DNA from: Ancylobacter mangrovi
GTDB lineage: Bacteria; Pseudomonadota; Alphaproteobacteria; Rhizobiales; Xanthobacteraceae
Assembly: GCF_024752355.1 (NCBI RefSeq)
Contig: NZ_JANTHZ010000004.1
Location: forward strand, 1 to 64,000
Length of the DNA: 64,000 nt
Direction: 5' to 3'
In this document: positions 37,086 to 46,066 of the stretch, piece after piece
How positions within the stretch are numbered: the first letter of the stretch is position 1
Layout: each line of letters opens with the position of its first letter
Position numbers and translations under genes: made by a program
Notes under the pieces: generated by a model
What the model saw: only the letters and a program-made list of their open reading frames with translations
Told to the model about the DNA's origin: nothing
Database searches by the model: none

Positions 37086-37979
37086 TCAGCGGTCGAGACC
37101 CCAAACGTCCGGATTTCGCGCGAAGTACTCCGCCAGCATGTCGATGAGGACGCGCACTTTCCGGGCCGGGTGCTGTCCGGGTGGCCGGACGACATACACG
37201 CCCGCCGACGGCGGCGGATAACGCGTCATCACCGCAACGAGCGCGCCCGAGGCCACATATTCGTAGGTGACGCAGTCGGGGAGCCAGGCAATGCCGAGAC
37301 CAGCCGCGGCGGCGGCAGCAAGCGCGGTCGCATTGTCGGCCTTGAACCGGCCCTGCGGCTGCACCGTCGCGATCCTGTCGCCATCCATGAACTGCCAGGG
37401 TTCGGTTCCCTGCATCAGGGCCTGATGGTCGGCGAGCTGCTCCAGCGTCTCGGGTGCGCCATGCGCCCTGATGTAGTCCGGGCTGGCGACGAGCTTTCCA
37501 TAGATCGGCCCGACGCGCTTCGCGATCAAATTGGAGTCCTGAAGGTAGCCGACACGGATCGCGCAATCGAAGCCCTCGGCGATCAGGTCGACGAAGCGAT
37601 CGCTGTAGACGGTATGGATGTGAAGCTGCGCGTGCCGGCGCGCCATCTCCGCAAGCACGGGGGCGAAGTGGGTCGGGCCGAAGGTGAGCGGCATCGCGAC
37701 CCTCAGGCGCCCGCGCAGCTCGCCTGTCGGGAGGATCGCTTCCCTTGCCGTATCGATCTCGGCACTGGCCCGGGCCGCATGATCCCTGAACGTCATCCCC
37801 GCTTCGGTGAGCGCGGCGCCGCGGGTCGTGCGCGCAAGAAGCTGGACGCCGAGCTCCGCCTCGATCCGGAAGAGCCGCCGGCTGACGATTGACTTGGAGA
37901 TGCCGAGCCGGCGCGCGGCGGGCGATACGCCGCCCGCATCGGCGACGGCGACGAAGGTCTGCAGTTCCTCGATGTCCAA
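37086..37979 (-). CDS. LysR family transcriptional regulator
   Basis: A 297-aa protein. The N-terminal winged helix reads MDIEELQTFVAVADAGGVSP then ISKSIVSRRLFRIEAELGVQ. The effector domain follows (LRGRLRVAMPLTFG, CAIRVGYLQDSNLIAKRVG). It is divergent from the isochorismatase-like gene, the usual layout for a LysR target. A CGTTCCG (37992-37998)/CGGAACG (38040-38046) inverted pair lies between them and may be part of its binding region. Confidence 0.9.
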   Translation of the reverse strand: MDIEELQTFVAVADAGGVSPAARRLGISKSIVSRRLFRIEAELGVQLLARTTRGAALTEAGMTFRDHAARASAEIDTAREAILPTGELRGRLRVAMPLTFGPTHFAPVLAEMARRHAQLHIHTVYSDRFVDLIAEGFDCAIRVGYLQDSNLIAKRVGPIYGKLVASPDYIRAHGAPETLEQLADHQALMQGTEPWQFMDGDRIATVQPQGRFKADNATALAAAAAAGLGIAWLPDCVTYEYVASGALVAVMTRYPPPSAGVYVVRPPGQHPARKVRVLIDMLAEYFARNPDVWGLDR

Positions 37980-38131
37980 TTCGACGTTCCCCGTTCCGCG
38001 ACACAGCGTGCCCGATCATGGCACTACCTCATCACCTAACGGAACGACAAATTGCGCCCGGCACGCGTCGCCCGTCGACGCATGCCTTCGCAAACCCAGC
38101 GCCGCTCCAAACGGCAGCAAAGGACGCAGCA

Positions 38132-38785
38132 ATGACTTTTCGTAACGGCCTCGCTTCGCTTCTTCGCCCCGAAGATTCGGTCCTCGTTCTGATCGATCAC
38201 CAGCCCTACCAGCTCGCGAACCTGAACAGCCACGAGCCGCAGATGGTCATCAACAACACGGCGGGACTGGCGAAGGCCGCCAGGGCCTTCGGTGTCCCCA
38301 CGATCCTGACCACCGTCATCGCCGAGCGGGGCGGGCTGCTGTTTCCGCAGATCACCGACGTCTTCCCTGGCCAGGAGATCATCGACCGGACGCTGATCAA
38401 CACCTGGGAGGACCCGAAGGTGGTGGACGTGGTCAAGGCGACCGGCCGCAAGCAGCTGATCATCGCCGGCCTGTGGACCGAGGTGTGCGTGGCGATGCCG
38501 GCGATCCAGGCGCTCGGCGAGGGCTGGGACGTGACGGTGGTCACCGATGCCTGCGGTGGCGTTTCGGTCGAATCCCATGAGGTCGCCATAAAGCGCATGA
38601 TCGCGGCCGGCGCCAACATGATGACCTGGATCGCGGTGGCGGCCGAATGGCAGCGCGACTGGGCCCGGCTCGACACGGCCGGCAAGCTCACCGAGGTGTT
38701 CGCACAGCACGGGGGCGGCAGCGGCATCGCCTATCTGTGGGAGCAGCAGTTGCTCAACACGCCGGTGCCGACCGCCGCGGGCTGA
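38132..38785 (+). CDS. isochorismatase-like cysteine hydrolase (YcaC type)
   Basis: A 217-aa protein. The triad is visible: Asp in VLVLIDHQPYQ (about D22), Lys replaced by or near ERGG, and Cys in LWTEVCVAMPA (about C117). The segment VTDACGGVSVESHEVAIKRM fits the YcaC subgroup. It hydrolyses small amides or related bonds; the substrate is unknown. It starts at ATG 38132 with AAAGGA upstream and is divergent from the LysR gene. A strong hairpin follows its stop. Confidence 0.85.
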   Translation: MTFRNGLASLLRPEDSVLVLIDHQPYQLANLNSHEPQMVINNTAGLAKAARAFGVPTILTTVIAERGGLLFPQITDVFPGQEIIDRTLINTWEDPKVVDVVKATGRKQLIIAGLWTEVCVAMPAIQALGEGWDVTVVTDACGGVSVESHEVAIKRMIAAGANMMTWIAVAAEWQRDWARLDTAGKLTEVFAQHGGGSGIAYLWEQQLLNTPVPTAAG

Positions 38786-38808
38786 TCAGACAGGAAACGA
38801 GGCGCCCT

Positions 38809-38869
38809 AGCGAGGCAATTCACCGGAGCCGCCGTCGCCCTCAACGGCGGCGTGACCGCTTGCCTCGCT
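38809..38869. terminator. long two-tier hairpin between convergent genes
   Basis: An outer 10-base stem AGCGAGGCAA (38809-38818)/TTGCCTCGCT (38860-38869) encloses TCAC (38820-38823)/GTGA (38852-38855) and GCCGCCGT (38828-38835)/ACGGCGGC (38844-38851). The stems nest in order to give one extended hairpin. It lies between the convergent isochorismatase-like and batD genes and suits a bidirectional terminator. Confidence 0.65.
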
Positions 38870-38918
38870 CCCGCTTCCTTCCGACGCGCGTGGCGGACGC
38901 GAGGGGGAGCGGCGCACC

Positions 38919-40079
38919 TCATCCATGTCGAAAGAGTGCCGTCGCGGCCTTGTCTGCCCCGACTCCCGGCGCAGCGCCCGTTCGTCCGTATAGCACTGCG
39001 TCGAGAGCGGCGGTTTCCCGTCCGCTCACGGGCAGGCCCAGTTCGCGGCGGCGATGCAGATAGCGTTCGGCCGCGCGCCGCACCGCCGGAAGATCGCCGT
39101 GGCGAATGGCACGTTTCAGCGCGCGCCGGGTCGGGTCGAAGGGCAGCAGCCGGCGCAGGTTGCGCCACGCATCCTCCCTTCGCCGAGGCGACAGCCCGGC
39201 CACGACGACCATCAGGCCAGCGACCACTCCCGCCGCCAGAGCAAGCAGGGCGACGCCCGCCTGCCCGCCGGAAAGACCGCCCGCGCCGGTGCGATTGTCG
39301 CGGAAGCTCGCATAGCCGAATGGGATCGCCGCGATCTCGGCGCTGCGCATCTCTCGCGCGAGCGTATCGAACCACGGGATGGAGACCCCCTGTAGCACGC
39401 CCGGTTCGCCGGTCTTGGGGCGCAGGTGCCATTCCCAGACGACCGTCGTCACCGGCCCGGTCGGCGAGGGCCGCATCTCGCGCCGCTCGGGCGCGGCGAA
39501 GCTGATCAGCCAGGGCTCGCGCATCGCCGGGCGCGGCGGCAGCAGGTGCGGCAGCGCGCCGTCCGCCGTGAGCGTGACGCGGCGCACCAGCGTCTCGCCG
39601 TCGCGCAACGCGCCGGGCGCGGCCGACAGCGTGTCCTCGACGGTCAAGCCATGCGCGGCCAACGGCGTGCCCTCCGCCGGAAAGGGCGCGACGTCCAGGC
39701 GGACCGGCGGCGCGGTCACGTCCAGCGGCTCGCGCAGGGTGTCCGGGCGGACCACGGTGAGGCGATGCGTGACCGGCCCGATCTCGAGCGGGCCGGCCTT
39801 GCGGGGAAACACCGCGATGCGCCGCTCGAACACCCGGACGGTGCGCCCGCCTATCTCCTCGTCACGCCACTGGTCGCGGGCGAGCTGCATCCAGTCATAG
39901 TCTTCGGAATTGGGAAAGGTCAGCGCCTCCAGCGCGATCCGGCTCGTATACTCGCCCCTCAGCGTCACCGGGACCATCTCGCCGACGACCGGCCGCATCC
40001 GCGGCACCTCGAGGCGCAGGCTGTCGGCATGGGCACCGCCCGCGAGCAGGATGAGAAGGACGGGGATCCACTTCACCAT
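38919..40079 (-). CDS. BatD-like protein
   Basis: A 386-aa protein with a Sec signal (MVKWIPVLLILLAGGAHA). Beta-rich repeats follow (RPVVGEMVPVTLRGEYTSRI; GPLEIGPVTHRLTV). A single membrane helix lies near 275-297, then a basic cytoplasmic tail. It fits BatD, which carries oxygen-tolerance repeats and anchors the Bat complex. It is last in the MoxR operon and overlaps the TPR gene by 7 bases. Confidence 0.75.
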   Translation of the reverse strand: MVKWIPVLLILLAGGAHADSLRLEVPRMRPVVGEMVPVTLRGEYTSRIALEALTFPNSEDYDWMQLARDQWRDEEIGGRTVRVFERRIAVFPRKAGPLEIGPVTHRLTVVRPDTLREPLDVTAPPVRLDVAPFPAEGTPLAAHGLTVEDTLSAAPGALRDGETLVRRVTLTADGALPHLLPPRPAMREPWLISFAAPERREMRPSPTGPVTTVVWEWHLRPKTGEPGVLQGVSIPWFDTLAREMRSAEIAAIPFGYASFRDNRTGAGGLSGGQAGVALLALAAGVVAGLMVVVAGLSPRRREDAWRNLRRLLPFDPTRRALKRAIRHGDLPAVRRAAERYLHRRRELGLPVSGRETAALDAVLYGRTGAAPGVGADKAATALFRHG

Positions 40080-40687
40080 CTGTCGCCCTCCTCCGGCCGG
40101 AGCAGGCCGAGGCCCGCCCGGCGCTCATATTCCTTGCGCAGCCGCACGCGCAGGAACGCGCCGGGATCGTCGGCGAGCGTGTCGAGCCAGGCGTCGGACG
40201 CCGCGAAGCCACGCGCCTCGATGGGCTTCTTCCCCGCAGGGTCCGGGGTGGTGGCCATCATCCGGCCGCTCGCCTCGCCCGAGGCGTCGAGGCCACCATG
40301 ACCGGGAAGCCGACCGGGCACCGACCCGTCACCGGTCGTCTTGGGAACCAGCGTATCGACGAGATCGCGCAGGCGGCGCGCCTCGGCGTCGCCCGGGGCG
40401 GCGAAGAGCACGGCGTCGAAATAGGCGACGGACAAGGCGTGCCTGCCGGTCGCGGCCAGGGTGAGGGCGCGGTTGAAGGTCTGGCTGCGGCCCGCCTCGG
40501 CGAAGGCGGCATCGGCGGCGGCATAGGCGCCGTCGCGATAGAGCGCGAGGCCGCGCGCGGCGGCGCCGTCGAGCAGCGTCGCGCCACCCGGAGCGCCGGT
40601 CCACACGGCGAGACGCCCCCAGGCGGCCGGGCCGGCAAGAACGATGCAGGCGAGGCCGGCCGCGGCGAGCAGGGCGACGCGGTTCAT
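40073..40687 (-). CDS. TPR-like membrane protein (BatC/BatE- or MxaK-like)
   Basis: A 204-aa protein. Residues 1-24 form a signal or membrane anchor. A TPR-like pair follows (GLALYRDGAYAAADAAFAEA; FNRALTLAATGRHALSVAYF). The remainder is charged and Pro/Gly-rich. TPR proteins in this position accompany VWA proteins in Bat and Mxa operons. It overlaps BatB by 4 bases and BatD by 7. Confidence 0.7.
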   Translation of the reverse strand: MNRVALLAAAGLACIVLAGPAAWGRLAVWTGAPGGATLLDGAAARGLALYRDGAYAAADAAFAEAGRSQTFNRALTLAATGRHALSVAYFDAVLFAAPGDAEARRLRDLVDTLVPKTTGDGSVPGRLPGHGGLDASGEASGRMMATTPDPAGKKPIEARGFAASDAWLDTLADDPGAFLRVRLRKEYERRAGLGLLRPEEGDRW

Positions 40688-41568
40688 CTGCGCCTCCGGA
40701 ACAGGCCGAGCAGCGGAAAGACGGCGAGCGCCGCGACGAACGGGCCAAGATCACGGAATTCCAGTGCCGCCAGCTCCGGATCGCGTTCCAGCCCGCCCCC
40801 GCGCGACAGGCGTCGCAGCACCGGCTCCGGCGCGCGGGCGGGGGCGGCGACGCTGCAAAGCGCCTCGAGCGCCGCGAGGTCGGCCGTGCCGCCCGCGCCT
40901 GCCGCGAGCGTCAGCACCGACAAGCCGATGCCCGCATCGGCGAGACGCCCGGCCTCGGCGCGGGTGGCGTCGTCGATGCCACCCCCGTCCGAGATCAACA
41001 CCAGGTCGGCATTGCGGCCCGCCTCCAGCATCTGTCGGCCCAGGGCGAGCGCGGCGGCGGGCCGGCTGCCGCCGCCCGGCATGGTGTCGGGGCCGAGGAC
41101 GGCGATCTGGCTTTCCAGCGTCGCCGGGTCCGCCGTGGGGGCGGCGATCGGGTAGGCCTCGCCGGCATAGAGCAGCAGGCCCACCGGGCGCCCGTTGGCG
41201 GCAGCCAGCACGCCCGCCGCGGCGGCCTGCGCGTCCGCTCTGGCCGGGCCTTCGGCGACCGAAGGCGAAAGGTCGAGGGCGATCAGGATCTCGCCGCTCC
41301 CCGCGAGCAGCGGCGCATCGGCACGCGGCACCGCCGGGCCGCAAAGGCCGAGGCCGATCAGCCCCGCCGCGACGAGTGGCGCGAGGCCCGCATAGACGGC
41401 GGCACCGCGCAGATGGCCGAGCGCCCGCATCGCCGCGAGCGTGGCGGGCGGCATCACCCGCTCCCAGCCGCCCGCGGCCGGGCCGCGCCACCAGCGCCAG
41501 AGCGCGACGGCCAGGAGAAGGGGAAGCACCGCCAGCCATCCGGGGCGCAGCAGGACGAGATCGTTCAT
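40684..41568 (-). CDS. VWA domain protein, BatB-like
   Basis: A 294-aa protein from ATG 41568. Membrane helices flank the domain near 9-24 and 58-76, with one more at the C-terminus. The MIDAS motif is D99-L-S-P-S103, so metal binding is retained (DxSxS), and LVLISDGGG follows. It is shorter in the VWA core than BatA. VWA proteins partner MoxR AAA ATPases to remodel or load metals into targets. It overlaps both neighbours by 4 bases. Confidence 0.8.
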   Translation of the reverse strand: MNDLVLLRPGWLAVLPLLLAVALWRWWRGPAAGGWERVMPPATLAAMRALGHLRGAAVYAGLAPLVAAGLIGLGLCGPAVPRADAPLLAGSGEILIALDLSPSVAEGPARADAQAAAAGVLAAANGRPVGLLLYAGEAYPIAAPTADPATLESQIAVLGPDTMPGGGSRPAAALALGRQMLEAGRNADLVLISDGGGIDDATRAEAGRLADAGIGLSVLTLAAGAGGTADLAALEALCSVAAPARAPEPVLRRLSRGGGLERDPELAALEFRDLGPFVAALAVFPLLGLFRRRR

Positions 41569-42506
41569 GCCTGCCTCCGCAGTGCCAGCAACAGGGCGGC
41601 CGCCATGGCGACACCGGCCGGCCAGATCCAGAGCGGACGCCAGTAGCTGAGCGGGGGACGGTTCATCGGATTGGGCTCGAGCGCGTCGAGCGACGCGGCC
41701 ATGGCCTCGAGGTCCTCCATGCTGCGGACCCGGAAGCTCGTGCCGTGGCCGGCCCTGGCCATGGCGTCGAGCGCGGCGGCGTCCACGGCGTCGCGGGACT
41801 CCGGCTGGTTCTCCAGATCGTCCGGCCCGAGCGCGATGGTATGGATCCGCACGCCGTGGGTGGCGGCAAGCCGCGCCGCGTCGATCGCCTGCACCTTGCT
41901 GGAAGTGTCGAGGCCGTCCGACAGCAGCACGACGACCTTGCTCTTCGCGTCGGACTGCATCAGCCGCCGCGTGGCAAGGCCGAGCCCGTCCGAAATTGCG
42001 GTGGAGCGGCCGGACACGCCGATCTGGGCGGCGTTGATGGCGTAGGCCACCGACTCCACGTCGAAGGTCGGCGGCTGCGCGACATAGGCCTGGTCGCCGA
42101 AAATGACGAGGCCGATGCGGTCGCCGCGCCGGGCGGCGACGAAGCGGGAAGCGACGCGCTTGACCGCATCCAGCCGCGACAGCGGCTTGCCGTCGAGCAC
42201 GAAATCCTCGTTCACCATGCTGCCGGACAGGTCCAGCGCCAGCACGATCTCGCGCCCCGATGCGGTGACGACATTTTTCACCGCCGGAACCCGCGGACCC
42301 GCCAGCGCCAGGACCAGCGCCGCCCATGAAGCGACCATCAGCGCGAGGCCCACCCGGTCGTCCCGGCCCCGCGCGGGCGTGGCGGCGCCAAGGACATCGG
42401 CCGGGACGCGCAAGGCCGCAGCCTCCGGGGCCCGCACGGCCAGCAGGCGCCAGACAAGGAGGGGCAGCGGAAGCAGCAGCAAGGCAAGGGGGAAGGCGAA
42501 GCTCAT
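41565..42506 (-). CDS. VWA domain protein, BatA-like
   Basis: A 313-aa protein. Two N-terminal membrane helices (about 5-23 and 53-70) precede a VWA domain with MIDAS DLSGSM (92-97), a GRSTAISDGLGLA motif and VVLLSDGLDTSS. A C-terminal membrane helix is near 293-308. This is the standard BatA layout. It overlaps the gene upstream and BatB by 4 bases. Confidence 0.88.
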   Translation of the reverse strand: MSFAFPLALLLLPLPLLVWRLLAVRAPEAAALRVPADVLGAATPARGRDDRVGLALMVASWAALVLALAGPRVPAVKNVVTASGREIVLALDLSGSMVNEDFVLDGKPLSRLDAVKRVASRFVAARRGDRIGLVIFGDQAYVAQPPTFDVESVAYAINAAQIGVSGRSTAISDGLGLATRRLMQSDAKSKVVVLLSDGLDTSSKVQAIDAARLAATHGVRIHTIALGPDDLENQPESRDAVDAAALDAMARAGHGTSFRVRSMEDLEAMAASLDALEPNPMNRPPLSYWRPLWIWPAGVAMAAALLLALRRQA

Positions 42507-42844
42507 CGCGGTCGGCGCCTCGCCGTCAGCGCGATGCGCTCGACAACCGCCGGGTCGGGCGGCGGAGCGGCGCCGTAGGCCCCCGCGCGCAGCTCGTCCG
42601 GCAAATGGCCGAGGATGCGGGCGATCGCCAGCGCGCGCTCCTGGGGCGGCATGGCGCGTGTGGCACGGATGAGCGCGCGCCGTGACGGCCGGCGCTCCAG
42701 CATCGGCATCGCCAGCATCGACACGAGCGCGGCGAGCAATAGCCCGGCACCGAACAGGAGCACCAGGTCGGTGGCATGAAGCTGCATCAGCTCGGGCGGC
42801 AGGCGCCCCTTTGGAAGCGCGGCGATCAGCTCAGCCTGCGTCAT
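42503..42844 (-). CDS. small single-pass membrane protein of the MoxR operon
   Basis: A 113-aa protein. One membrane helix (about 26-48) follows a short N-terminus, then a basic, Arg-rich tail. It sits where DUF4381-type proteins occur in similar operons, but no clear match is visible. It overlaps the DUF58 gene by 14 bases and batA by 4, so it is a genuine operon member. Confidence 0.65.
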   Translation of the reverse strand: MTQAELIAALPKGRLPPELMQLHATDLVLLFGAGLLLAALVSMLAMPMLERRPSRRALIRATRAMPPQERALAIARILGHLPDELRAGAYGAAPPPDPAVVERIALTARRRPR

Positions 42845-43670
42845 GGCCGATCGCCTCGAGGCTGACGTTCAGAACCCGCAGCCGCCGTGCCAGCGCGGCG
42901 GGATCGAAGGGCTGCAGCCGCGCGAGGCGATGCTGCGTGCCCGCCCGCACCGGCAGCGCCCGTCCGGGCGGGGCCGTTTCCAGCGGGTCCAGCGGCAGGA
43001 GCAGGCGGACCTTGCGCCGTCGCGCCAGCCGCGCAAGCGCCGGCTCGTCCTGCGGAGCGATGCCGTCCGTGCCGCTGGCGATCAGCACCTCGGCGCCGAG
43101 CGGAGCGAGCCGCATGGCACGCAGGATCGCCTCGGAGAGGGAGGGAGCGTCGGCGCCGGCAGCGAGGGCCCGGTCATGGCGACTGGCCAGCATATGGCTG
43201 ATCCGGCCCATCTGCGGCACGCCGCCGCCGAGCGGAACGCTGGCCAGCCCGCTCGCGTCGAGGCTCATTGCCGCGAGCGAGGCCCCGCGCGCGGCGGCCT
43301 GCCAACCCCACCGCACCAGCAGCCGCGCCGCGCGAACCGAGCGCAGCGTCGCGCCGGTGCCCCAGAGCATGGGCGGGCGGAAATCGGCGATCAGCAGCAG
43401 CGTGTCGTCGCGATCCTCGTGGAAGCTGCGGATGTGCGGCGTGCCGGTGCGGGCGGTGGCGGCCGGATCGATCCGCCGCGCGTCGTCGCCCTCCACGAAG
43501 CCGCGGATTTCGCGCAGATCCATGCCCGCGCCGGGCGCCCTGGCGGGGACGGCGCCCGGCCGGCGCGTGGCGGGGCGATGGCGGACCGGCTGCGGCAGCC
43601 CTTCGCGCAGGGCCAGCAGCTCGGCGACCTGAAGACGGATGCCGGGCGCCGCGAGCGCCGCGCTCACCAT
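42831..43670 (-). CDS. DUF58 domain-containing protein
   Basis: A 279-aa protein. The DUF58 core is DLREIRGFVEGDDARRIDPAAT (residues about 51-72) and the following HIRSFHEDRDDTLLLIADF. DUF58 proteins are VWA-related and always accompany MoxR ATPases (MxaS in methylotrophs). No membrane helix is seen. It overlaps MoxR by 7 bases. Confidence 0.88.
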   Translation of the reverse strand: MVSAALAAPGIRLQVAELLALREGLPQPVRHRPATRRPGAVPARAPGAGMDLREIRGFVEGDDARRIDPAATARTGTPHIRSFHEDRDDTLLLIADFRPPMLWGTGATLRSVRAARLLVRWGWQAAARGASLAAMSLDASGLASVPLGGGVPQMGRISHMLASRHDRALAAGADAPSLSEAILRAMRLAPLGAEVLIASGTDGIAPQDEPALARLARRRKVRLLLPLDPLETAPPGRALPVRAGTQHRLARLQPFDPAALARRLRVLNVSLEAIGHDAG

Positions 43671-44614
43671 GGCTCGACCATCCGCAGCATGTCGGCGACG
43701 AGGCTGCGCCCCGTGCGGCCTTCGCCGAGCGCCGTCCAGCTCGGGATCAGGCGATGCGCCAGCGCGTCGGGAGCGAGAGCGGTGACGTCCTCGGGCAGCA
43801 CGTAATCACGCGCCTTCAGCCAGGCCCGCGCCTGCGCGGCGACGGCGAGGGCCAGCGTGCCGCGCGGCGAGATGGGGTGCTCGACCCACTGCGCGACCGC
43901 ACCGCCCGGCCGCGACGCCATGACCAGGCGGACGATGAAATCCTTGAGCGCCGGCGCGAGATGCACGCGCGCGACCTCGGCCCTGGCCTCGAGCAGCACG
44001 TCGGCGGCGAGCGGCGGCGCCGCGAGGGCGGGAGGCGCGATGCGCTCGGCGGCCACCAGATCCAGAATGGCCCGCTCCTGCTCGGCCAGGGGCAGGCCGA
44101 GCGAGAGATGCAGCAGGAAACGGTCCATCTGCGCCTCGGGCAGCGGGAAGGTGCCTTCGTGCTCGATGGGGTTCTGGGTGGCGACGACCATGAAGGGATC
44201 GGGCAGCGGACGGCTTATTCCGGCGGTCGTCACCTGGCCCTCGGCCATGGCCTCCAGCAGGGCCGACTGAACCTTCGGCGGCGCGCGGTTGATCTCGTCG
44301 ACCAGCACCAGCGCGTGGAACAGCGGACCGGGCACGAAGTCGAAACCGCCGGTTTCCGGGCGGAACACCTGCGTGCCGGTGAGGTCGGAGGGCAGCAGGT
44401 CCGGCGTGCACTGGATGCGCGCATGGCTTCCCGGCAGGCAGGCGGCGAGCCGCTTGACGGCACGGGTCTTGGCGATACCGGGCGGTCCCTCGATCAGCAC
44501 GTGCCCGCCCGCGAGCAGGGCGACGAGCAGACGCTCGACCATCTCCTCATGGCCGATCAGCCCGGCCGCGACCTCGCCGCCGAGCCGCGCGATCGGATGG
44601 CTCATGTCGTTCAT
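43664..44614 (-). CDS. MoxR family AAA+ ATPase
   Basis: A 316-aa AAA+ protein. Walker A is GPPGIAKT (43-50), the pore-side segment is IQCTPDLLPSDLTGTQVF, Walker B is LVLVDEINRAPP (near 106-117), and sensor 1 is VVATQNPIEHEGTFPLPEAQ. It is first of seven tightly linked genes encoding MoxR, DUF58, VWA and Bat proteins. MoxR machines are chaperones for cofactor or metal insertion and stress tolerance. Its client here is unknown. Confidence 0.92.
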   Translation of the reverse strand: MNDMSHPIARLGGEVAAGLIGHEEMVERLLVALLAGGHVLIEGPPGIAKTRAVKRLAACLPGSHARIQCTPDLLPSDLTGTQVFRPETGGFDFVPGPLFHALVLVDEINRAPPKVQSALLEAMAEGQVTTAGISRPLPDPFMVVATQNPIEHEGTFPLPEAQMDRFLLHLSLGLPLAEQERAILDLVAAERIAPPALAAPPLAADVLLEARAEVARVHLAPALKDFIVRLVMASRPGGAVAQWVEHPISPRGTLALAVAAQARAWLKARDYVLPEDVTALAPDALAHRLIPSWTALGEGRTGRSLVADMLRMVEPW

Positions 44615-44704
44615 GCGGCACCTCCCCGTGTCGAGGGAGGATGCGCCGGCGCGGAAGCGGTCGCCAGAGAGGGCTTCCCGGCCGACCCGGGAAGATCACC
44701 CGGA

Positions 44705-46066
44705 TCAGTGCGGCAGGCGGGCTATGGCACGCATGCCGCCCTCGACCGGCGCGAGGGTGAAGCTGCCGCCGAGCGCGTCGACCCGTTCGCGTATGCCGAG
44801 CAGGCCATAGCCGTCGCCAATCGGGCCGTCATGACGAGGCGAGCCGTCATGGCGAGGCGAGCCGTCATGGCGAGGCGAGCCGTCATCGGTGGCGGTCAGC
44901 GTGATGGCGTCGGCGACCTCGATCCGCAGCGCGACGGCCTTCGGCGCGCCGTGACGGATGGCATTGGTCACGCATTCCTGGGCGATGCGGTAAAGGCTGA
45001 GCGCCAGCTCGTCCGACACGCCGTCGATGTCGCCGACAAGCTCCAGGGCGAAGCGGATCGCCGGCGCGCGGTTGCGCCAGTCGGCGATCAGCCGCTCCAG
45101 CGCCGGGCGCAACCCGAGATCGTCGAGATCGGGCGGGCGCAGCCGGGAGAGCTCGGCGCGCAGGCTGTCCATCATCTGACCGGAAATCTCGGCGATGCGG
45201 GTTCCGTCCTGCGCGGTGGATTCGCCCGAATGGGCGATCGCGGCGGCGAGCGCGCGCGTCGCCGTCAGGCACTGGCCGAACTCGTCGTGCAGCTCGCGCG
45301 CCAATGCCCGCCTCTCGCTCTCCTGCACGGTGAACAGGCGGCGGGTGAGCTCCGTACGCATCGCCTGCGCCTCCTGAAGGGTGGCGGCGGTGTCGTTCAG
45401 CGCCGTGCTAAGCCGGTCGAATTCCGTCACGCGCAGACGCGGCAGATGGGTGGCGAAGTCCCCGCGCTGCAGGCGCTCGATACCCCGCAGGATGAGGCGG
45501 AACGGCGCCAGCAGCCGGACGACGAGCAGGCCGGTGAGGAGGGCGCCGCCGATCGCCATCCCCACCGCCACGCGCATGAGGTCGCCGGTGCGGGCCCAGG
45601 CACGGGCCACGATAACGCCGGGATCGGCGCTTGCGGTGACGCGGGCATCGGTCGCGTAGCGCATGCGCACCGGCGTGATGCTCGGGGCCGGCACCAGTCC
45701 GATCCGCTGTGCCAGCCAGACGAACCAGCCGGGCGGAGATCCCTCCGCCGCGAGATAGGGACCGCAGCGCCGGTGCGCGGGCTGATCGCGTGCGCCGAAC
45801 TCGACGCATACGCCCGGCGCGATCAGCGTCCAGGCGGGGAACTCCTGCCAGTCGCGGAATACCGGGGTCGGCGCCACGCCGCCGAAGGCGAGGCCGATGA
45901 AGTCCGGCCGCGCGGCGATGGCGTCGGCGACGCGGGTGGAGGTGATCCCCACGTCGTGGCGGGCGGCGTTGGCCGTGTCCCACAGCACCCAGCCGGCGGC
46001 GACGATCACGGTGACGAACCCGGCCGCCAGCACCCGAAGGACGAGCTGGGGCAGCAGCCTGCGCAT
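44705..46066 (-). CDS. NarX/UhpB-type sensor histidine kinase
   Basis: A 453-aa membrane kinase. Helices near 10-30 and 165-187 flank a periplasmic sensor with two Cys (C87, C101). A HAMP domain follows. The HisKA_3 phospho-acceptor is H260 in ARELHDEFGQ. The ATPase has an N-box near 363-373 (QECVTNAIRHG), G1 as TDDG (393-396) and G2 as GYGLLGIRERV. Three SPRHDG-like repeats (397-414) lengthen the ATP lid between G1 and G2. Its ATG overlaps the stop of the response regulator by one base. The MoxR operon follows 90 bases downstream and may be its target. Confidence 0.9.
   Translation of the reverse strand: MRRLLPQLVLRVLAAGFVTVIVAAGWVLWDTANAARHDVGITSTRVADAIAARPDFIGLAFGGVAPTPVFRDWQEFPAWTLIAPGVCVEFGARDQPAHRRCGPYLAAEGSPPGWFVWLAQRIGLVPAPSITPVRMRYATDARVTASADPGVIVARAWARTGDLMRVAVGMAIGGALLTGLLVVRLLAPFRLILRGIERLQRGDFATHLPRLRVTEFDRLSTALNDTAATLQEAQAMRTELTRRLFTVQESERRALARELHDEFGQCLTATRALAAAIAHSGESTAQDGTRIAEISGQMMDSLRAELSRLRPPDLDDLGLRPALERLIADWRNRAPAIRFALELVGDIDGVSDELALSLYRIAQECVTNAIRHGAPKAVALRIEVADAITLTATDDGSPRHDGSPRHDGSPRHDGPIGDGYGLLGIRERVDALGGSFTLAPVEGGMRAIARLPH
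44825..44886 (+). repeat. 18-base tandem repeat in the kinase ATP lid
   Basis: Three 18-base units (GCCGTCATGRCGAGGCGA) at 44825-44842, 44843-44860 and 44861-44878, plus a partial 8-base fourth. On the coding strand they give repeated SPRHDG. The unit length is a multiple of three, so copy-number change keeps the frame. Confidence 0.9.

Noticed and set aside
38919-44614. Methanol dehydrogenase (mxa) cluster
   Set aside because: MoxR, DUF58, VWA and TPR genes resemble mxaRSCKL, but there is no mxaF, mxaI or mxaG here, and the BatD gene fits a Bat operon better.
44825-44886. CRISPR-like repeat
   Set aside because: Units are directly adjacent with no spacers and lie in a coding frame.
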